DNA of 9,703 nt from CAYLRY01 sp964386535 (lineage in GTDB: Bacteria > Chloroflexota > Dehalococcoidia > Dehalococcoidales > UBA3254): contig CAYLRY010000064.1 of assembly GCA_964386535.1 (NCBI GenBank), positions 1 through 9,703 of the forward strand, given 5' to 3'. The notes below the pieces were generated by a model. It searched no databases, had not been told where the DNA came from, and saw only the letters and a program-made list of their open reading frames with translations. Of the stretch, positions 6,416-9,703 are shown in pieces (position 1 is the first letter of the stretch; every line of letters begins with the position of its first letter). The translations under genes and the position numbers were made by a program.

Positions 6416-6514
6416 ACCAGGAACCAAGGAAAAATAACCAGTCACAAGTACCAATCCGGTGAGATTAATTTTCTTCTTTCGGGGTGCCGGCGGCAAGCCA
6501 GAACCGGGGAATAC
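6416..6514. repeat. Dispersed repeat, copy B (3' of the GNR-motif gene)
   Basis: Begins ACCAGGAACCAAGGAAAAAT and continues through CCAATCCGGTGA, TTAATTTTC, TTTCGGGG, GCCGGC, AAGCC and GAACCGGGG, in the same order as copy A at 4251-4365. It ends about 10 bases before the stop of the minus-strand gene at 6524. Confidence 0.65.
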
Positions 6515-6523
6515 CTTTATTTA

Positions 6524-7585
6524 TTATTCTCTCTCCTTAAATACTTGCTCAATCTTCCTGATCATTGGATCGACAACTCGGTGTTCAGCTTCTGGGGTTA
6601 ATCCTGCGTGGTCATAATCTATTTCCTTAACATATTCATCGTCCCAAAGATCGCGTGCCTCTTCACAGGCTGCGGTATAGTCATCACTGGCTTCTATTTC
6701 TTCCATGGCTTCTGTTTTTGTCATCCCATCCTGGTGGTCTACCTGCACATTTTCGATTATTGCAGCCATTGCATCTGACTTTTTATCAAGGGCTTTTTTC
6801 ATTCCTTTCCAATGGACTTCCTCGTGGGCTTTTACTGCTTTTACCATATACCATCTGCCTTCTGTCTCCTTGTTGCTGTCTGCAATATTTTTCAGCTCAG
6901 CAACCTGCTCCCGCCAGTTATCTGCAGTTGTCTGGCCGGGCCCACCGCCGCCAGGCCCCGTTACCTCATCACAGCCGTCAACCAAGAAGGCGCGCAGCGA
7001 ACCCAGGCCAGTCAGGCTCTTCACCTCCGGAGACCATGTGTTCTCATCCGGGTTCTTTTTAGGAATTATGTCAGCTTTCACCTGCTCGGTATCTGTGAAT
7101 CCCCAGCAGTTTCCCGGATCGGGATCTCTGAAACCCTCGGTAATCCTTTGTTGTAAGGCGGCCTTGGCCTTGGCAGCATCGTTGCTGTCTATTTTTCTTC
7201 CCTGCAAGGATAACACCTCCAAATTGACGCTCATATCCGATGCACGTTGAGGTCCGGCTGTATCCTCAGAGGCGTTATCAGGATGTTTGGAGGCAGCTTT
7301 AGGTTGCATATCAATTGATTCCATAAGGCTTTGTACATACCTATTTCCATAAGTACGCTGCAAGTGTAAGATAAAGTTAGTTTGCTGTTGTCCAGTCTTG
7401 GCTTTCAATAATAAGGCAGAGTGCTCATTCGACCGTGGCGAAAAGGGAGTTGTAATGAATGGAGATTCAGGGTGCTCGCAGGCCATCAAATCTGTCACGG
7501 CTTTCGGAAACTTATTTTGTTGGAATTGTATTTTCCGTTCGTCATTTTCCTTTTTTACAAGACTGACTCTTTCTCGAACACTCAT
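6524..7585 (-). CDS. GNR-motif protein with putative HEEVH zinc-peptidase site (eCIS-effector-like)
   Basis: 353 residues; GGAGGTG about 8 bases before the ATG fixes the start. No signal peptide or membrane segment. LQRTYGNRYVQSL (75-87) matches the short LQRxxGNRxVQ-type motif that recurs in DUF4157-associated proteins and in cargo or effectors linked to extracellular contractile injection systems (eCIS). A low-complexity linker follows (about 90-125). The C-terminal half contains VKAHEEVHWKGM: His254, Glu255 and His258 form an HExxH zinc-site candidate, with later acidic residues (for example Glu309 or Glu332-Glu334) as possible third ligands. GNCWGFTD (158-165) and GPGGGGPG (210-217) are other landmarks. 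The architecture suggests a toxin or effector protease loaded into an injection apparatus, but no apparatus genes are in the window and no family is recognised for the C-terminal half. It is flanked by a repeat and a scaffold gap. Confidence 0.7.
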   Translation of the reverse strand: MSVRERVSLVKKENDERKIQFQQNKFPKAVTDLMACEHPESPFITTPFSPRSNEHSALLLKAKTGQQQTNFILHLQRTYGNRYVQSLMESIDMQPKAASKHPDNASEDTAGPQRASDMSVNLEVLSLQGRKIDSNDAAKAKAALQQRITEGFRDPDPGNCWGFTDTEQVKADIIPKKNPDENTWSPEVKSLTGLGSLRAFLVDGCDEVTGPGGGGPGQTTADNWREQVAELKNIADSNKETEGRWYMVKAVKAHEEVHWKGMKKALDKKSDAMAAIIENVQVDHQDGMTKTEAMEEIEASDDYTAACEEARDLWDDEYVKEIDYDHAGLTPEAEHRVVDPMIRKIEQVFKERE

Positions 7586-7656
7586 ATTTTTACACCTCCG
7601 GTAATTATATAAGTAGTATGATATATTTTACTCGTTCTGATATTCAACATGCTAGG

Positions 7657-7684
7657 CTTCTTCCGAGACTAAGCTCGGAAGAAG
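7657..7684. terminator. Perfect 11-bp stem-loop
   Basis: CTTCTTCCGAG (7657-7667) pairs with CTCGGAAGAAG (7674-7684) around a 6-base loop. No U-tract directly follows on either strand. It could be a rho-independent terminator remnant, an RNA element or the end of a small mobile element; the class chosen here is a best guess. Confidence 0.35.
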
Positions 7685-7686
7685 AG

Positions 7687-7699
7687 CCCCCTTTGGGGG
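7687..7699. repeat. Short GC hairpin CCCCC-TTT-GGGGG
   Basis: Five C and five G around a 3-base loop, directly after the larger hairpin; together they form a double stem-loop. Confidence 0.4.
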
Positions 7700-7765
7700 T
7701 GTTGAAAAAGACGTTGACTCCTCCATAATTATAATCTTCAAGCTTTAAGCAATAGTAGGGATAAA

Positions 7766-7771
7766 TATAAT
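7766..7771 (+). promoter_or_regulatory. Possible -10 box upstream of the CooS-like gene
   Basis: TATAAT with a poor TTTAAG 16 bases upstream. It would give a leader of about 160 bases containing the TCTGA-N9-TCAGA repeat. Weakly supported. Confidence 0.25.
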
Positions 7772-7842
7772 GGATGCAAAGAATGGCTCAAGTGTAAAAA
7801 AGTCTTAGAATTGTATTTTAAGCTAATTTTCGAGGCTAAATT

Positions 7843-7861
7843 TCTGACCACAATGTTCAGA
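7843..7861. promoter_or_regulatory. Inverted repeat TCTGA-N9-TCAGA before the CooS-like gene
   Basis: Five-base arms (7843-7847, 7857-7861) about 78 bases before the ATG. The spacing does not match a CRP/FNR/CooA site, so any regulator is unknown. Confidence 0.2.
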
Positions 7862-7938
7862 TACTATTTATTACAATACACTCAAACATGAATTAATATA
7901 GTAAAATGTTCTTAGTAATGGATTAAGGAGTTCGTCTC

Positions 7939-9703
7939 ATGGAAAGCAACCGTATTTCTGTTCATCCCTCAGTGATCAAGCTGTATGAAAGACTCAAGAA
8001 AGACAACATGAATACCATTTGGGACCGTTTTGAAGCCCAGGGGCTGGGAGGAAATCCGGACCAGCGCTGCGCCTTTTGCATGGGCGGGGTGCGCTGCGAT
8101 CTGTGTTCCAACGGGCCCTGCCGGGCGGATGCGGCCAAAGACAAACGCGGCGTGTGCGGCATACCGGCGGACGGCATGGCCATGCGCATGATGCTGCTGC
8201 GCAATGTAATGGGTGCTTCAACCTACCATTACCATACAGAGCAGACTATTAAAACCTTGCGCAGGACTGCTACCGGAGAGACTCCCTTTGAGATACGTGA
8301 AAAAAGTAAGCTCTTCAGTTTCGCTGCCCGGCTGGGGCTGCCTGCCACCGGTCCGGTTAATAAAACTGCTCTGGAGCTGTGCGATTTCGTGCAAACGGAT
8401 TTCAACCGCTCCGGGCCCAGTTGGATTGTGCAGGCATTGGCCCCATCTGAGCGGCAGGAAACCTGGCAAAAACTGGGCATCTTTCCCACAGGCATCTATC
8501 ATGAGATGATGCTGGCTTCCAGTTCCTGCCTGACCAATGTGGACGGCTACTATACCAGCCTGGCTTTAAAAGCCATGCGCATGAGCATTGCCATGGCATA
8601 TCAGAGCCAGATTATCAACGAATACTGCCAGGATATGCTTTTTAACATCCCCCGCCCTCACCCCATGAGAGTAGACCTGGGCGTGCTGGAGCCGGACTAT
8701 GTTAATGCGCTGGTCAACGGTCATGAGCCCTTCCTGGGTTTCGCCATGGTACAGTTGGCCAGAAGACCGGAATGGCAGGCCAGAGCCAAAGCTGCCGGAG
8801 CTAAGGGCCTGCGTATCGTGGCCAATATTGAGACCGGGCAGGAAATGATCCAGCGCTGGGCTATGGACGAGGTCTTTTATGGTTTTACCGGCAACTGGAT
8901 CATGCAGGAAGCGGTACTGGCCAGTGGCTGCGTGGATCTCTTTGCTTGCGATATGAACTGCTCCATGCCCGTAGATCCGTTTTATGCTGAGAAATACCAT
9001 TTTAAGCTGATACCGGTCAGCGAGCTGGTCTCTTTTGCCGGCATAAATGAGCGTATAGATTATTTGCCGCAGAAAGCTGAGGAACAGGCCGGACGGTTGC
9101 TTCAGATGGCGGTGGATAATTTCCAGAAACGCCGTAAAACCATCGAACCGGTAACCGGCCTACCTGTACGTGAGGCGGTGGTGGGCTTCTCAACAGAAAG
9201 CATCCTGGAAGCCCTGGGCGGGACTCTCACTCCGCTGCTGGACTCCATTAAGCAGGGAACCATCCGGGGCGTGGTGGGCCTGGTTTCATGTACCACTCTG
9301 CGCGATCACGGTCAGGATGTTCATACCCTGGCTGTAGCACGGGAGCTGATTAAACGGGATATACTGGTCCTGAGTATGGGCTGCGGCAATGCTGCCTGCC
9401 AGGTGGGGGGGCTGTGCAGTCCGGAGGCTAAAGAACTGGCCGGACCGGGTCTCAGGTCTATCTGTGAAGCGCTGAACATTCCCCCTGTGCTCAGCTACGG
9501 TACCTGTACGGATACCGGACGCCTGGCGGATATGTTGTCCGCTGTTTCCGAAGCCCTGGGAGGAGTCCCCATTCCCGATCTTCCGGTAGCTGCGGCTGCC
9601 CCTGAGTACATGGAGCAGAAAGCCACCATTGACGCCGTCTTCGCCCTGGCTGCCGGACTTTACACTTACGTCAATCCGGTGCCTTTTGTGACCGGAGCTC
9701 CCA
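7939..9703 (+). CDS. cooS: Ni-Fe carbon monoxide dehydrogenase-family catalytic subunit, atypical active site (CooS-V-like), 3' end off the window
   Basis: 588 codons seen, with AAGGAG 8 bases before the ATG. Classical CooS is a cytoplasmic homodimer of about 630-640 residues oxidising CO at a Ni-4Fe-4S C-cluster. Numbers here are this protein, with C. hydrogenoformans CODH-II equivalents in brackets, aligned by eye. B-cluster cysteines are present: Cys53, 56, 61, 73 (48, 51, 56, 70). The D-cluster region is CAFC (44-47), a CX2C spacing, with Arg52 at the usual second cysteine. C-cluster ligands kept: His262 (261), Cys341 (333), Cys451 (446), Cys482 (476), Cys523 (526). Cys295 is replaced by Glu298 in NIETGQE. 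Of the channel histidines, the first (93) is matched by His97 but those at 96, 99 and 102 are not. From memory, C. hydrogenoformans CODH-V is a CooS-fold protein with a hybrid-cluster-like site. CO oxidation is doubtful; a redox or hydroxylamine/NO-type role is possible. The Lys563 region lies beyond the edge. Confidence 0.9.
   Translation, partial: MESNRISVHPSVIKLYERLKKDNMNTIWDRFEAQGLGGNPDQRCAFCMGGVRCDLCSNGPCRADAAKDKRGVCGIPADGMAMRMMLLRNVMGASTYHYHTEQTIKTLRRTATGETPFEIREKSKLFSFAARLGLPATGPVNKTALELCDFVQTDFNRSGPSWIVQALAPSERQETWQKLGIFPTGIYHEMMLASSSCLTNVDGYYTSLALKAMRMSIAMAYQSQIINEYCQDMLFNIPRPHPMRVDLGVLEPDYVNALVNGHEPFLGFAMVQLARRPEWQARAKAAGAKGLRIVANIETGQEMIQRWAMDEVFYGFTGNWIMQEAVLASGCVDLFACDMNCSMPVDPFYAEKYHFKLIPVSELVSFAGINERIDYLPQKAEEQAGRLLQMAVDNFQKRRKTIEPVTGLPVREAVVGFSTESILEALGGTLTPLLDSIKQGTIRGVVGLVSCTTLRDHGQDVHTLAVARELIKRDILVLSMGCGNAACQVGGLCSPEAKELAGPGLRSICEALNIPPVLSYGTCTDTGRLADMLSAVSEALGGVPIPDLPVAAAAPEYMEQKATIDAVFALAAGLYTYVNPVPFVTGAP

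Larger units (their letters stand above)
7586..7938. other. Intergenic region between divergent genes
   Basis: About 350 bases between the minus-strand GNR-motif gene and the plus-strand CooS-like gene. It holds two hairpins (7657-7684, 7687-7699), candidate promoter elements for both directions, and an inverted repeat TCTGA-N9-TCAGA (7843-7861). No open frame with a ribosome binding site was seen. Confidence 0.6.

Noticed and set aside
6137..6601. Open frames crossing the 100-N gap on both strands
   Set aside because: They depend on unknown bases and consist of repeat sequence.
6655..7250. Plus-strand frames opposite the GNR-motif gene
   Set aside because: They overlap a minus-strand gene with a clear ribosome binding site and motifs, and have low-complexity Leu/Ser/Pro composition.
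7843..7861. CooA/CRP-type binding site upstream of the CooS-like gene
   Set aside because: Arm sequence and spacing (TCTGA-N9-TCAGA) do not fit the CRP/FNR/CooA consensus; it is kept only as an unassigned inverted repeat.
7962..9296. Several minus-strand frames opposite the CooS-like gene
   Set aside because: All lie within a long, well-conserved plus-strand coding region.
1..9703. tRNA, rRNA or CRISPR arrays
   Set aside because: No cloverleaf, rRNA signature or regularly spaced repeat array was recognised on either strand.

Overview
The window looks like a draft scaffold from an anaerobic Gram-positive of the Clostridia (Peptococcaceae-type: Pelotomaculum, Desulfotomaculum, Carboxydothermus and relatives). 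The reasons are AGGAGG-type ribosome binding sites, sigma-A-like promoters, lipoproteins, a dockerin/cohesin protein and a carbon-monoxide-dehydrogenase-family (CooS-like) gene. This placement is inference. An exact 100-N gap at 6316-6415 marks a scaffold join.

Left third (1-4020, minus strand). A promoter at 3989-4017 reads into a small lipoprotein gene (3234-3818, PrcB-like) and then one very large, broken gene (3201 to beyond base 1). That gene is annotatable as three separate ORFs, but they join into a single secreted zinc metalloprotease: lipoprotein-type signal, beta-rich N-terminal region, HEYGH...EGWAHFF peptidase, Ig-like domain, MAM/lectin-like domain, type I dockerin and cohesin. 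Two lesions break it. One is an in-frame TGA (2779-2781) where a Trp is expected. The other is a 132-bp MITE-like insertion (1717-1848) with imperfect 15-bp terminal inverted repeats and a perfect 5-bp target duplication. It landed inside the codons of the HEYGH zinc motif, and removing it with one duplicated copy restores the motif exactly in frame.

Middle (4240-6315, minus strand). Three genes look metal-related: an ArsR-family repressor, a Cys/His-rich protein with a coiled-coil tail, and a single-domain ChrA-type transporter carrying an apparent one-base frameshift. A strong promoter with an 18-bp palindrome over its predicted start precedes the Cys/His-rich gene and is a good candidate operator. 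A dispersed repeat (4251-4365, 6416-6514, possible remnant near 5165-5197) sits just 3' of minus-strand genes. One copy flanks the assembly gap, and the same 20-mer occurs on both sides of the N run.

Right third (6524-9703). A 353-residue minus-strand protein combines the GNRYVQ-type motif seen in proteins associated with extracellular contractile injection systems with an HEEVH putative zinc site. After a hairpin-containing intergenic region, a plus-strand CooS-family gene runs off the right edge. It keeps the Fe-S ligand pattern for the B cluster and most active-site ligands, but the position of one C-cluster cysteine (Cys295 in C. hydrogenoformans CODH-II numbering) is Glu and most of the proton-channel histidines are missing. 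It is therefore probably not an ordinary CO oxidase and resembles the CooS-V type.
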